A stretch of DNA of 64,000 nt from Isoetes taiwanensis (GCA_021234155.1 JAJEKV010000073.1:2514001-2578000), one strand, 5' to 3'. Numbered from the stretch's first letter, positions 1 through 10,579 are shown. Numbers and translations: made by a program. The notes: generated by a model not told the origin, from the letters alone.

Positions 1-2
1 GA

Positions 3-920
3 TTGGATGTAATGAGATGGCATTTTAATTACAATGCGACTAACGAGCAGAAGGATGGGCTTGGGATCGAGCTTGTAAAATGGCTGGAGAAGAGTTTTTT
101 CTGGCGGAGATATGGCGGGGCAGATCATTTTGTAGTTCTGGGGAAAATTTCTTGGGATTTTAGGAGAACGAAAGACAGCGATCTGTGGGGAAGCAGGCTT
201 CTGGTAATGCCGGAGATGCAGAAGATCACCAAGCTTCTGATTGAAAGGCATCCATGGCACGAAAACGATGTGGGCGTTCCGCATCCGACTTATTTTCATC
301 CGGATTCGGATATGGACATCCGGCTATGGCAGAGGCATATTTCTTCATCGCCCAGAAATTCTTTGGTCTGTTTCGCAGGCCAGCCGAGGCCGAATCAGAA
401 AGAAAGCATCAGAGGCGAATTGATTGAGCAGTGCATCCAAGAACCGGATTCTTGCAGCCTGCTAGACTGCGGCGGCATGAAATGCTTCCATCCCGAATAC
501 ACCATGAATTTTTTTATGGATTCTGAATTCTGCTTGCAGCCCGCCGGAGACAGCCCAACACGAAGATCTGTTTTTGATTCTTTAATTGCAGGTTGCATCC
601 CTGTTTTCTTCAATCTTTTCACTGCTTATTACCAATATCCCTGGCATCTTCCTGCCAACAGAAGTAGCTACTCTGCTTACATTCCTGAAGAGGATGTTCG
701 ATCTGGCAGAGTTAATGTAGTGCAATTGCTCAAGAAAATTACTCCCGATCAAAGACAGGAAATCAGAAGCAGAATCATCTATGAAATTGTTCCTAAGTTG
801 ATCTATGCTAGTCCTCATGGCAATTTGCAGCACACAGAGGATGCTTTTGATGTTTCTATCAACAACTTGCTGCACAGAGTCTCTTCTCTTGTAAAATATT
901 CAGATTCCTCTCCTTCTTGA
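3..920 (+). CDS. Exostosin-family (MUR3-like) glycosyltransferase, 5'-partial
   Basis: This is the C-terminal 305 residues of a plant exostosin (GT47) glycosyltransferase. The reading frame is already open at the window edge and the first codon seen is TTG, so the true start lies upstream. The family signature is clear: a CFAGQPRP block near residue 125, then SEFCLQPAGDSPTRRS and the SLIAGCIPVFF block near residues 175-205, which in GT47 forms the nucleotide-sugar binding half. Within plant GT47 the closest resemblance is to the MUR3/XLT2 group, which adds galactose to xyloglucan in the Golgi lumen; that subgroup assignment rests on general sequence feel and is not proven. The N-terminal membrane anchor is outside the window. 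The frame is uninterrupted to the TGA stop, so the gene looks functional. An AT-rich 3' flank follows. Confidence 0.85.
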   Translation: MDVMRWHFNYNATNEQKDGLGIELVKWLEKSFFWRRYGGADHFVVLGKISWDFRRTKDSDLWGSRLLVMPEMQKITKLLIERHPWHENDVGVPHPTYFHPDSDMDIRLWQRHISSSPRNSLVCFAGQPRPNQKESIRGELIEQCIQEPDSCSLLDCGGMKCFHPEYTMNFFMDSEFCLQPAGDSPTRRSVFDSLIAGCIPVFFNLFTAYYQYPWHLPANRSSYSAYIPEEDVRSGRVNVVQLLKKITPDQRQEIRSRIIYEIVPKLIYASPHGNLQHTEDAFDVSINNLLHRVSSLVKYSDSSPS

Positions 921-1362
921 AGCTCTGATAGTTTTAATCATAAATCTGCACATATAGTAATCCTTTGTTCTCTCCCTGATATTTCATTCAGGATAGAGAG
1001 GAGCTCCTCTATTTTAGTTGGTTTAAGTGAAATAGTTTAATAATTCTTCTAATCTAATCATACATTCCAAATGTTTTCTCATATTGACCTGCATTCTGTT
1101 TACTTGTTTTGTTACAACTAAACCATGTGCTTAATGGACTACAATTTTGTTGTGATGTAAACCCTTGATTTTCATGTCCACAATCTTGTCAAATGCCTTA
1201 TAACTATATTTATAGCACCTGTATTTTAGCGTGTAAAACATGTACTTATCAAGTGATGAATATTATTCTCTCTATTACCAAATTCTCATATCATGATATC
1301 TAGCTCCATCAAGATATGAATGTTATAAAGCTTCAAAGTCCATGCACGAGCAATTTTAAATA
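921..1362. other. AT-rich intergenic / 3' flank
   Basis: No coding signal is seen. It is AT-rich DNA downstream of the glycosyltransferase stop and probably includes its 3' UTR. No clear polyadenylation signal can be singled out. Confidence 0.5.
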
Positions 1363-1593
1363 TACCACAAAAGGGGCAAAAGCTCGGCCATAAGAGTTTC
1401 AAGTTTTGTCTCGGAGACAGTTAGATTAGAACTTGCAGATGTGCACTGGTTTGTAATGGGAGATGATGATACAGTTTTTATCCCTGATCTGGTTAGGGTT
1501 TTTAAATATGATCATAGCAAATATTTCTACATCGGAAATCATTCCAAGAGCTATTGTCAGAATATTAGATTATCTTACAACATGGCACAACAA
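1363..1593 (+). pseudogene. DUF604 / fringe-like glycosyltransferase fragment
   Basis: About 75 codons match the catalytic core of plant DUF604 proteins, which are fringe-like GT31 glycosyltransferases of the Golgi. The visible segment reads SSAIRVSSFVSETVRLELAD and then HWFVMGDDDTVFIPDLVRV, with the metal/nucleotide-sugar binding DDD triplet at 1462-1470, followed by KYDHSKYFYIGNHSKS and NIRLSYNMA. Similarity stops abruptly at about 1593, where the sequence turns into G-rich repeat with no splice donor at the break. No initiating exon is visible upstream and the rest of the protein is missing. I therefore read it as a gene fragment or pseudogene and not as one exon of a working gene. It lies 0.45 kb downstream of an unrelated glycosyltransferase. 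Confidence 0.7.
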
Positions 1594-2290
1594 AAAAGGT
1601 GCTCGTATCCCCCGAAAAATCCCCCCTTAAGGAACTGGGGAACTTGAGAACAATGGGTTATTTTCTTTGCAATGGGGAATTCTTGAAGAAAAGGGGTATA
1701 TCGTACGGGGTATTTTCAAGCAACGGGGAATTCTTGAACAAAAGGTGTATATCGTACAAGGGGAAATTAGTAGAAATGGGAGATTCTTGAACAAAAGGGT
1801 ATATCCTAACGGGGGGAATTAGTAGAAATAGGAGATTGCAAATGCACATCAGGGTATTTACCAAGGGGGGTTCACAGTTTTGGGCGTATAACCCATCTGC
1901 ATGCACGGGAAGGGGGTTTTTTGGACCCATTTTCGTACATATACGGTCGGCAGGGGGTCCTTTTTCTGGTATTTTTTGCACTATCCTAGGTAGTTTTTAT
2001 TCGAAAGGGGTCAAAATTTGCTTTTAAAGATCCGTATACAGGGGGGTTTTTTGCCACCCCATGCACGCAGATGGCATATCCCCCTTATACATGAGTGAAT
2101 CCCCCTTGGTATTTACAAGAAAGGGGGATTGGTCAAAAGGGAATTTGCAAATGTATTGAGGTATTTTCAAGGAAAGGGGACTGGTTCAAAAAGGGAATTT
2201 GCGAATGGATTGGGGTATTTTCAAGAATGGGGGACTGGTTCAAAAGGAAATTTATGAATGGGTTGGGGTACCTTTAAATAAAAGAGGATT
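1594..2290. repeat. G-rich degenerate minisatellite
   Basis: Imperfect repeats with G-runs on the plus strand. In the first part (about 1640-1850) the phrase ggggaattcttgaa with gtatatcgtac recurs every 50-65 bases. In the second part (about 2105-2275) three copies of a 54-55 bp unit are seen, each with a gggga(t/c)tggt(t)caaaa core starting near 2122, 2176 and 2231. Short open frames here are by-products of the repeat. Confidence 0.65.
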
Positions 2291-3690
2291 CGGAGGAAGG
2301 TGAATTACTAGAAAAACAGAGAATTGCATGGGTAAATTCACTGAGCGCATGATAATAACCAAGTGATAAATTTTGGCATTCGTCATGGTAGCTATCCTTG
2401 TAAATAGATCTGTGTATTTCTTGCAATCCCATACCTTGTTTATCCCTCGGATGTCAATGAATATCAATGTCGCATTCTCTGACACTTGGGAGGAAGTAGG
2501 GATGCCATCCTTCGTCACTGCTATGACAATATTTTTCTTTTCCTTTCTTTTTCTAGCCTCTTCTGGCTTTAGAATATTCCTGATTGGCTCCAGAAAGGCT
2601 ACAGGTAGGTTACCTAGTGTATGATCCTTGTTATAGTTAGCCTTCCGCATTGCTCAGTATGAGATATCGATATATCCAAGATTCTCTGTTCATTCAAATC
2701 GGGAAAAGCACGAAGCAATTCCTCCCAAACTATCGAAATCCTTCTGCAAAGAAATTTGTGGCATAAGATAAAATTTCAGCGCCTCATAAAAGTGAGGGTT
2801 CTGATGTCGGTACGCCGTTGTTTGCAATCAAATCTCCCGCTATAACCTGACTGCACCTTTAAATACGTCTTGCCTTCTATAATCTCATCGAGCAGCTGTG
2901 ACACCTCTGCATTCGACATACCTCATAGCAACCGGGCGAGGTCTTGTTAAAGAATTCTTTGGATGGCTTGTCCTGAAACTCACCATGGTCGCCACCGAAG
3001 TTTACGACTCACCCACGACCAAAACTTCCATTAACTTCTTAAAAACCTTCTCATCCATAAAAATGAATTGTTTTTCATCCTTAAGCTCCTGCACTTTCAA
3101 GGTGGTCGTTGCAATTTCATGGAAATCCTGCAGAAGCAAAGGTCATCAAGATCGCGGCCGCGATGTTGGCGAGTATAAAATAAATAAATACCTTCCAAGC
3201 TGAAGTTGTAGCTGTCCCTATAGGTCCTTGTGGAGGACAGCCATAAGCCTTGTGCTGATGGCGAAGTTGTTGCATTTTTTCAATCGGTGGCTCTCAGACA
3301 CGGGTGTTTGCAATTACTTCGTTGCATTGAATACTCAACTCTATATATTCCTTGTCTGTAAGATTTCCGTTGAGCACCCTCGATCTTCTTCTAGCATATA
3401 CTTTGGCAAATTCTAGTTGCTGCTCCAACTGGCCGACGACCGAACAAAGGAGTTTTGCAGCGCAAATACTGTGGTTGCCAGAAATAATATAAAATTTCTT
3501 GCCCTTCAAATCTTCTGGATTGCTCCATGTCACCCTCTTTCTGAAAGATAGACAACCATCAAGTCAAATCTACATAACGAGTGTCCAAAAGATAAAGAAA
3601 TCGTTACCTGTAATAGGGTCAAGCGGCAAGACGTCGGCCGGGTGTGAGGACCTCATCGGGGTATGTCTTGAAGCTTTTAACCGAGTTTGA
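2291..3690 (-). pseudogene. Relic of unknown gene with ParB-like motif
   Basis: Several minus-strand stretches in different frames read like one decayed protein. The clearest is 3294-3533, which contains KGKKFYIISGNHSICAAKLL followed by a helical, charged stretch (QLEQQLEFAKVYARRR). The pattern of hydrophobic strand, GNH, then a helix starting AAK resembles the G-x-H-R-x-x-A box of ParB/sulfiredoxin-fold proteins, with Ser in place of Arg. Downstream fragments at about 2640-2900 and 2400-2650 are also hydrophilic and coherent but need frame shifts and contain stops. A GT...AG intron candidate of about 70 nt lies at about 3541-3610 on the minus strand, just before the motif, but the flanking frames do not join cleanly. 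A ParB-like fold is a weak motif call with no assigned function. One copy of the GC palindrome (3151-3164) lies inside this relic. Confidence 0.35.
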
Positions 3691-4035
3691 ACATGGTCAT
3701 TTGACCGCGTTCTCGTGTGTCAAGTTTGCTGAGTGCGGGGTTCACAATCAAAAATAGAAATCTTTGTAAACCAATTAACCCCTAAGGGGTAAAACCTTTT
3801 GAACTGCTCAAGCTTCGAAAGTGGTTTGCTCTGCCATCTTAGTTCCTCTTCCTGATTGAACAACTCCACCGGAATGGCGGTCGCGTGGGGCCATGTCAAT
3901 GCTAGTTTAGAGGAGGCCGGGGTTTGAGAACTGGCTGGGCTGCGGGCTATCGTCGCCAGTGTCGATTTCTAAGGTTAATTTTGAAAGGAGGGAGTTTTTG
4001 GAATAAATCCACGGATGTAGTGCTATCTGGGGCCT

Positions 4036-4720
4036 TCAAAGCAAGAGGAAGAGTAGGGTTAATAATACGGAGGGGTTTATCGTGGATTGTGGTTCTTCAA
4101 CAACCTTTTTGGTGCCGACGTCTCTCCCAAAGTAGCAATAGGCTTCACACTCTTTTTTCTTGGCCACGGCTCTTAGCCAATTGGTGTCCATCACGGGAGG
4201 GCATTTTCTCGTCGGCCTTTCAAAGCACAAATCGGAGGCTTCTTGTCCAGACAAACCATTTACGCATGCCGAGAACCCTACCAATATGTCTCTGTTTCCC
4301 TTTATTCCCCGACAAAGATAGAGATTCATAGGATGGCAACAACCAGCCATAACCCTTAGCTGATGTGGGGACGTTTTTCCTGTATCGGCTTGTTCATTTT
4401 GCTGGTCATCATCAAGGACGGATTATAATTCGCCATTTCAAAATGTACTTTCGAGGAATTGCAATGCTTGTGTGTCCTCAATGCTGCATATGATAGCATC
4501 TTGCACATTGTTCTTCGTGCCTTCCCACATTGCTACCACTATGCCAACTTGCTCAACGCCCTCGTGGTTTCTTTCCAAAGGAGCAGAACCGCGAGTCCCT
4601 TTCTCTGCGATCACCTTTAATGTGCGGTATGGCTTGTGCAATCTCAATACACCATTTCCTTTCATTGGAAGGGGTTATAATCACGGATGGGTTCGACATC
4701 CGTCCTCGAAAACAGAGCAA
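4036..4720 (-). pseudogene. Unassigned minus-strand coding relic
   Basis: Two overlapping minus-strand frames (4036-4350 and 4438-4665) have protein-like composition, for example GVEQVGIVVAMWEGTKNN followed by VQDAIICSIEDTQALQFLES. I recognise no family. Position and strand suggest they belong to the same decayed gene or element as the ParB-like relic to the left, but the frames do not connect without shifts. Some of this could be chance. Confidence 0.3.
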
Positions 4721-4800
4721 GTGTCTTTGAAACAAAAGCACATGGTGAGAGCCTGATAGGCTGCATAATGTTGTGCAACGAAAAGGTATAAACTACTGAA

Positions 4801-5150
4801 GAGAAACGCGACCGCGATCCTTCCAAGCAACTAAAATAGCACTCCACACTATCGCGGCCGCGATGTTGTGTAGCAGCTAAGCACAGCAAGAAAACAATTC
4901 CACTGCTCACGAACATCGCGGTCGCGATCCTAGTGACCTACTACACTACTACTCATGAACATCGCAAGAAAGAAAATCTATGCTCAGCAAGACCGCGGCC
5001 TCGATCTTGTTGAGCACCCACAGCTATCAAGACATTACAAAACCTAGCCAGCAAGACCGCGGCCGCGATCTTGCTGAGCAGCTATACTTATGAAAACACT
5101 AGAAGTTCTAGTAGGCAAGATCGCGGCCGCGATCTTGCTGAGCTGAAATG
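4801..5150. repeat. Array of GC-rich palindromes with NotI-type core
   Basis: A cluster of imperfect tandem units, mostly about 64 bp apart, each carrying a palindrome built on atcgcggccgcgat. Cores lie near 4807 (variant), 4851-4864, 4915-4928 (ggtcgc variant), 4991-5006 (variant), 5055-5070 and 5119-5134. The best copy is a perfect 24-base palindrome at 5115-5138 whose arms read gcaagatcgcgg and ccgcgatcttgc. Several units carry ttgctgagca or similar beside the core. Isolated copies occur at 3151-3164, 5332-5345 and 58523-58538. The surroundings are AT-rich, so these CpG-dense cores stand out. Confidence 0.8.
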
Positions 5151-5480
5151 TTAGAAATTACCTTCTCTGAGGGAGTCCTTTGGTGCCATGGGATCGCGGG
5201 CGGCGGGTGTGTACGAAAATCCAGTCGTTTTCGAGAGTCTCGAGAAGGCGCTCCGAGGTCGAAGGCGCCAGGCGCTGAAGAAATCGCGGGCTTGAAATTT
5301 GTTCTGAGGGGTTCTGAGTTTCAATTTATAGAACGCGGCCGCGGAATTTAAATGCCCGCCCATCATAATGGTGCGTGAAAAATCGTGCCTGCCATAATGG
5401 CGTCACACGTGCGGGCGCATTAATTGCACGCCAGAAGTATTAATTACCGGCCGGCCGGCTGTAATTATTACCGGCCATAA
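5151..5480. other. GC-rich segment with ccggccggcc palindrome
   Basis: A GC-rich stretch next to the palindrome array. It has another GCGGCCGC core at 5335-5342 and a ccggccggccgg run near 5448, flanked by repeated taattaccggcc/taattattaccggcc phrases. Open frames exist on both strands but neither resembles a known protein. It could be a promoter-like or terminal region of the element that carries the relics to its left; this is inference. Confidence 0.35.
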
Positions 5481-5870
5481 ATGCGTTCGTGCGATTATGC
5501 CCGCCCGAAAAAGCAAGTAATCCGTACAAAAGGTCTTTATCGACTTGGACGTCCGCGTTCAATTTTCTGCCGTAATGTCAATTCATTAAAGGTACATGAC
5601 AGACTATGCAGTCGTAAATGCTCCAAAGACAGACTGGATTATGGACGGACAGTGACTGCAAAATTTGAATTCCATAACAAACATTTCAAGTGAAAGCGGG
5701 AAAAGCCAATTCAAATTTGATTGTTTTGCAAGATCTTCGAGACGCTGGAGCTGCGCCTAAGCTGGGCCAAGTTCGGGCAAGGATTTGCTGCAGAATCCCG
5801 CATCCATTGAAGGCGCTGACGAGGGCGCTCATAATCCACTTGCACTCCGCCACTGCACATTTGGAATTCT

Positions 5871-7244
5871 TCAACTCCATGCATTCAATTGAACATTTCC
5901 TTTTTCTAATTCAACCAACCTATTCAGAATCTTGGCTTTCTCCTCCTCCAGCTCGTTCATTCTGCGCTGCACTTCCTCGCTCGTCTTTTCCACTCCCTCT
6001 ATCCTCCCGTCAGTGAGGGAATTTGCAACATTGCATGCCTGTCTTGAGCACTCTGGCCTGTCAAAATTTGCAAATTGAAAATATGCATTGCAAACGGAAA
6101 GTCAGGTTATGGAGTTTGCTCGTCACGAGGACATGCACCTACAATTAGTGCCTGTCATATGAAAGGCACCATTACAATATTTTCTTGTCATTTTTTATTA
6201 GATTTATATATGTTTCCCTTTTTTCTTAATATATCTTTTATATATATATTTTATATATGTTATTAAGATAAAGATATTTTATTAAGTACCTACCTACGTA
6301 TATAATAACCAATAAAAAAAGGAAAAAAGAAAAGCGAATAAAGGATTTAATTTAGCACAAACTATAATTAAGCATTTAAAAAGCAAAAAAGAAAAAATCA
6401 ACGGTGGCGGACTGGCGGTGCCTGGCCCTTCATTTCGAATTCCCTTTCTGGATTTCTGGAATAATTCAGATGCATTGCATTCATACGAATCAGCAAGAAG
6501 GCGGCAAATTGGAAGAGTTTTAGGGAAAAATTATTGAGGAATTTGGGGAAGCTCTTCTTGAGCAGCATGAATCTAAAGTATTGAATCCTCAAGCTTTTGT
6601 TAGCAGGTAAAATCATGATTCAATTCATTTGCATTATTGATTTCTTCTATGGGAAAGATTCATTAGAAATCAAAATGTTTTCTATGTTTCAGAAAGAATG
6701 GGAAAGAGGAAACGTCATAAGCATGCATTGCAGCAACCTTCGGTGTCTTCATTCTTCAAAGGCAATATTTCCACCAGCATCCAGAAGAACCTATTGTAGA
6801 AAAAATTGGAATGGTTATTTTGATTACATTATCTATTGGATCACTAAAAGTTTATTGTGTTTTATTGAAACATCATCTTTTGATGGATTATACAATAGTT
6901 TGCTATTTTTGTTTAAATTTTTCATTCTTGATTTTTACTTTTCACATGAAAAGTTCAATTTTAGATTTTTTTTTTCACATGAAAAGCAGAAAATGTTATT
7001 GCCTGTCCTCTGAAATATAAGGAGTGCCTTGCAAATTCCCTCACTGCCTCCCATCCATGCTGGCGATGGCTGCTTTGTTACGGTTGACTGATTCTGCCAG
7101 CGTGTTGAGTGCATCCATGCTGGGTATCCTAGTCTCCAGCTGCTTGTTTATCTACGCTAGAAAATCTCTGAGGTCCTGCTGACTTGCTGGTGCTTTTGCC
7201 GCATCTGATCTCTTCAGTTGACTAAGGCTGGTACTTTCCGCCAT
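5871..7244 (-). pseudogene. Coiled-coil protein pseudogene split by a hAT element
   Basis: A minus-strand frame starts at an ATG at 7242-7244 (MAESTSLSQLKRSDAAKAP) and runs to the right TSD of the inserted element at 7047-7054. It resumes at 6002 and ends at a TGA at 5871-5873. With the insertion and one TSD copy removed, the two halves join in frame: 66 codons, then 44 codons, crossing at DGR/IEGVEK. The product would be a 110-residue hydrophilic alpha-helical protein, with the strongest heptad character in the second part (EEVQRRMNELEEEKAKILNR). An in-frame TAG at 7152-7154 (after FLA) breaks the first half, so the gene was already decaying or decayed later. I do not recognise the family. 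It could be the N-terminus of a longer transposon or gene product whose remnants lie further left on the same strand. Confidence 0.6.
6011..7046. mobile_element. Non-autonomous hAT-type DNA transposon (1,036 bp)
   Basis: Perfect 18-bp terminal inverted repeats, cagtgagggaatttgcaa at 6011-6028 and its reverse complement at 7029-7046. They are flanked by near-identical 8-bp duplications cctcccgt (6003-6010) and cctcccat (7047-7054). An 8-bp duplication and CAGTG termini are characteristic of the hAT superfamily. The interior is AT-rich (especially 6180-6380) with no transposase-like frame, so it would depend on a transposase elsewhere. It sits inside a coding frame that reads through once it is removed. 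Confidence 0.85.
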
Positions 7245-7300
7245 TGCTTCGAGGTGTATCGTGCCGCTGTGCTCTCCGTCCGGTTGATCACTGCAGACTG

Positions 7301-7544
7301 TATATAAGGTTTACTCCACCATTCCCCCTACAAGGCTCGGAATGTGAGCTGGCTGGGTATGTTTCTGCTAACAGGGCCTGCATGTAGGCTGGCTGAGCCT
7401 CCCATTGTCCAAGAGATATGCGTATATAAGGTTTACCCCACCATTCCCCCTACAAGGCTCGGAATGTGAGTTGGCTGGGCATGTTTCTACTAATAGGGCC
7501 TGCATGTAGGCTGGCTGAGCCTCCCATTGTCCCAGAGCTATGTT
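7301..7544. repeat. 122-bp tandem duplication
   Basis: Two adjacent copies (7301-7422 and 7423-7544) begin tatataaggttta and share the phrase caaggctcggaatgtgag and the ending cctcccattgtcc. They differ at scattered positions. Both copies are also related, in inverted orientation, to 8578-8690. Confidence 0.8.
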
Positions 7545-8690
7545 ATGATGTTGGCACTTTGACTATGTTTCTTTGCTTCTGATGTTCATGTTTGGTATTC
7601 CTTGGATTATGTGGTCATTGATTGCCTAGCATTATACTCATATAGGATTTTGTGTCTTTGCTTATGCTTATGTTCTTGTATCCAAGATTTTCAGAGTATT
7701 TCCATGCATGTAGTGGCAGCCAGGGATCCCCACTTAGTCACGAGGACTAACCCCATTGAGTGCATATGCAATTAATCTACAAGGCAGTGGCAAAGTTGAT
7801 GGCGGCAATGAAGTCAGGGATCGGGGTTGAGTTCCAGAGCTAGAAGCTCCTGTCTAATTTGATCAGTTGTTATAATCTATGTATTGAGAATATTATGGAT
7901 AGTAAATCTTTGAATGTTGTAGTCTTGATGGATAAGAATGTGTCATTTCCCAATTGCTAAATGGAAGATTAAATTCTTCACCAGTATTGTAACTTTTGCA
8001 ATGTTTTCTTTAGACCAATTAAGATCTAGCCTTAAGTTTAGACAAGATTTCGAGTTGCTAGGAGGATCAACTCCTCCTGACAACTTGGGATTTTGTCAAA
8101 ATTTGCACTAATTCTAGGTTGATAGTATAGGTGAGAAATTGAATCTTCCTTTTGTGCAGCTGAATTGACACACTCAAAAGTCAATGGTCAAATGCTTATG
8201 AATTCCATGTAATCAGGTAATGTTAACATCCAAAAAGTTCACTATTCTCAACAGATATAACATCTAACTGTGAAGAATTCAACCCAGAAGCTTCTTCCAA
8301 CCACGATCCTCAGCTCCACTACTGACATCACCTTGCTTATTCACTGCACATGCACTCAAGGGGGTTAGTCCTCGTGACTAAGTGGGGATCCTTGGCTGCC
8401 TCTGCATGCGTGGGAACATCTTGAAAATCTTGGATAAGGCACAGACAGAAGATCCTATGTGAGTACAGTGCTAGACAATGACAACAATGATCAAATGGAA
8501 TACACCACATGAGCATTAGGCAAGGAACATAGCCAAGATACTAAACCATCATGACGCATGACTCCGGGACAATATGAAGCTCAGCCATCCTATATGCAGG
8601 CCCTGCTAGCAGAGAAATGCCCAGCCAGCTCACATTCTGAGCCCTGTAGCGGGAGCGGTGGGGTGAACCTTGTATGCGCATACCCTTCCC
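7301..8690. repeat. Long inverted repeat (arms about 350-470 bp, loop about 570 bp)
   Basis: The left arm (about 7301-7766) matches the reverse complement of the right arm (about 8338-8690), giving a potential large hairpin. The best-conserved blocks are ggatccccacttagtcacga near 7725 and its complement near 8360, and the caaggctcggaatgtgag phrase against its complement near 8640. Identity by eye is about 75-85%. The right arm has further direct copies near 14285-14395 and in the second 25-kb unit; the left arm does not. The 25-kb duplication begins just inside the loop, right after the left arm. Confidence 0.75.
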
Positions 8691-8895
8691 AACTCACGTC
8701 TGGAGCTGGAGGACCTCTTACCATGGAGTCACAAGAGTTGACGTGCATCCCTTTCCTCCGGATGCCACACCCGGTGTAACAAAGCACAAGAAACACAGAT
8801 GACATGAGTAATGCCAGAACAACCCAGGCCATCGAACCTGGAAGTCTGATCCCGGAGGATCCAATAGAAGTGGACCAATGCAAAAACCGAGACAT
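8590..8895 (-). CDS. Small repeat-borne ORF, predicted one-pass membrane protein
   Basis: A 101-codon frame starting MSRFLHWSTSIGSSGIRLPG, then a hydrophobic run (MAWVVLALLMSSVFLVLCY) and a polar C-terminus containing NSCDSMVRGPPAPDVSWEGY. I recognise no family. Its relatives in unit B (14352-14609) and in the second 25-kb unit (33955-34146 and 39753-39977, both broken in poor-quality sequence) keep the same frame with amino-acid changes. Conservation could reflect recent duplication and not selection. The C-terminal part overlaps the right arm of the long inverted repeat. Confidence 0.3.
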   Translation of the reverse strand: MSRFLHWSTSIGSSGIRLPGSMAWVVLALLMSSVFLVLCYTGCGIRRKGMHVNSCDSMVRGPPAPDVSWEGYAHTRFTPPLPLQGSECELAGHFSASRACI

Positions 8896-10579
8896 GTGAT
8901 ATTCGTTAATTTATTTATGACTAGAGGTGCCTAGATCATACTCTGCCCCTTGCTGAAGTTGCTCATGCATGTTGAAGTAGCATATCCAAGGCTCCTTAAA
9001 ATGACATCGAAGTAGGTTCAATACTTAGCATTTTCCCAAAACTCACAGCTTACTTTAATTAAGGCAATTCCCTCTATAAGGAATACACTGCCAATAATCT
9101 ATTAGCTATGATACTTCTCTTCCAGTATTCTCCAGTTTATTTTCTACTTATTATATAATGCTAACAATGCTACATGTTATTCCCACGTTCACCAAGCCCC
9201 CATAAGCTCCTGATAGTCCTCTTAGCCCAACTGCATTCTCGTGATCCCGTAACTACTTCTACCCAGAAATCATGGTCCAATACGATCACATCTTACAATA
9301 TTATTTAATACAAGAGCACTTAGTTAAGGTTTTTAATATTCCATATTAAAAACCACTTTTCATAGTTATATAATTTATGGTGCATCTAATGTGAATGCTC
9401 GGAATCACGCACTTGCAGCTTAATCCATAGGTTCTCATGACTGCAATTGTTAGGAACCAAAGTTTAGCCACTAAACAAAAGATTAATCATCTAGTAGAAC
9501 TAATACCAAAACTTAAAAGAGTTCCAATCTAGGCCTTCAGTCCAAAGCTCACCACACAACTGGGCTCGCAAAAGCAAGAATATTCAAGATATGCACAATT
9601 TAGGCTAAGGAACGAGAAAGGGATTTTGGAAAATCAACCCTTAGAGAATCCTCTCTAAGAAACAAGCACCAAATTATTGGAGACTAGAATAAGGCTTGTA
9701 CGGACTAAGAGACTGATGAGGAGATTTGTGAGAAGGCAGGGAATGAAGGAGCAAAAGGACAAGAAGGAGGATCTGAATCCAATAAGCGCACCTCTTCCCC
9801 TCATATAGGGATCAAGGAGCCTTTTCCAAAAAGGTAAAGGTACATAGATCTTTTTAGAGTTTCAACCTTTTCCAAAGTTTTATAGATATCTCAATGGTCC
9901 AAGTTCCCATGCAACTATCTTATTCTTGCTTTCCGAACTACTCCCCCAAGCACCATCATATCAATTCCTTCCCTTCGAGGGATTGATCATCCTCAATATA
10001 TGGCAGTTTAACATAATCAAGTCCATGATTACAACCCTGATTGGGTCCACAATCAGAATAATCAAGTCCAGCCCTTTAGGCTTAAAATTCTTTATAATCA
10101 AGCCCATGGTTACAACCCTAGTTGAGTCCACAACTAGAAATATTCAAGTCCAGCACTTAAGGCTAAATATTTTCAACTCTAGCCCTTTCGGCTAAAAATT
10201 TCAAGTCCAACTATTATGCTGCAGACATGATAGCTGTCTCAAGATGTACTATACACAAGACTTAACCTATGAAATTCTCCTACCTCCCCAAGGAGTTACA
10301 AAGTTAGCTAAAGTTTTAGTAGGAAGGAAGGAAACGTATTTTAATAGAATTAGAAGAAAAACACCTTATATTTCCTCCTCAGAATTCCCCTAAGGCAAAT
10401 GTAACTCAATATCTCTTTACCCTATAACTACGAACACCTAAGACTTAGGTTGCCCCATACGTCAATAAAGGGTAAGAATATTTTCTAAATCCACATTGCA
10501 AGCTTGTTATCCTTAATTGAATCCACAGAATTCAAAACCCTATCTAAAAAAGAAGATTGAGCAGTCTCTTCAAGCTCTG

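Noticed and set aside
2252-2650. 132-codon minus-strand ORF as an independent gene
   Set aside because: Its C-terminal part runs into the minisatellite; only part looks protein-like, so it was folded into the ParB-like relic.
4801-5150. CRISPR-like regularly spaced palindromic repeats
   Set aside because: Repeats are imperfect, the spacers are related to each other, the host is a plant and there are no cas genes. It is a tandem array with palindromes.
5148-5366. Overlapping ORFs of about 70 codons on both strands in the GC-rich segment
   Set aside because: GC-rich DNA lacks stop codons by chance; neither translation resembles a protein family.
6597-7020. 138-codon ORF inside the hAT element as a transposase
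   Set aside because: AT-rich, Phe/Ile-rich translation without hAT dimerisation or catalytic motifs.
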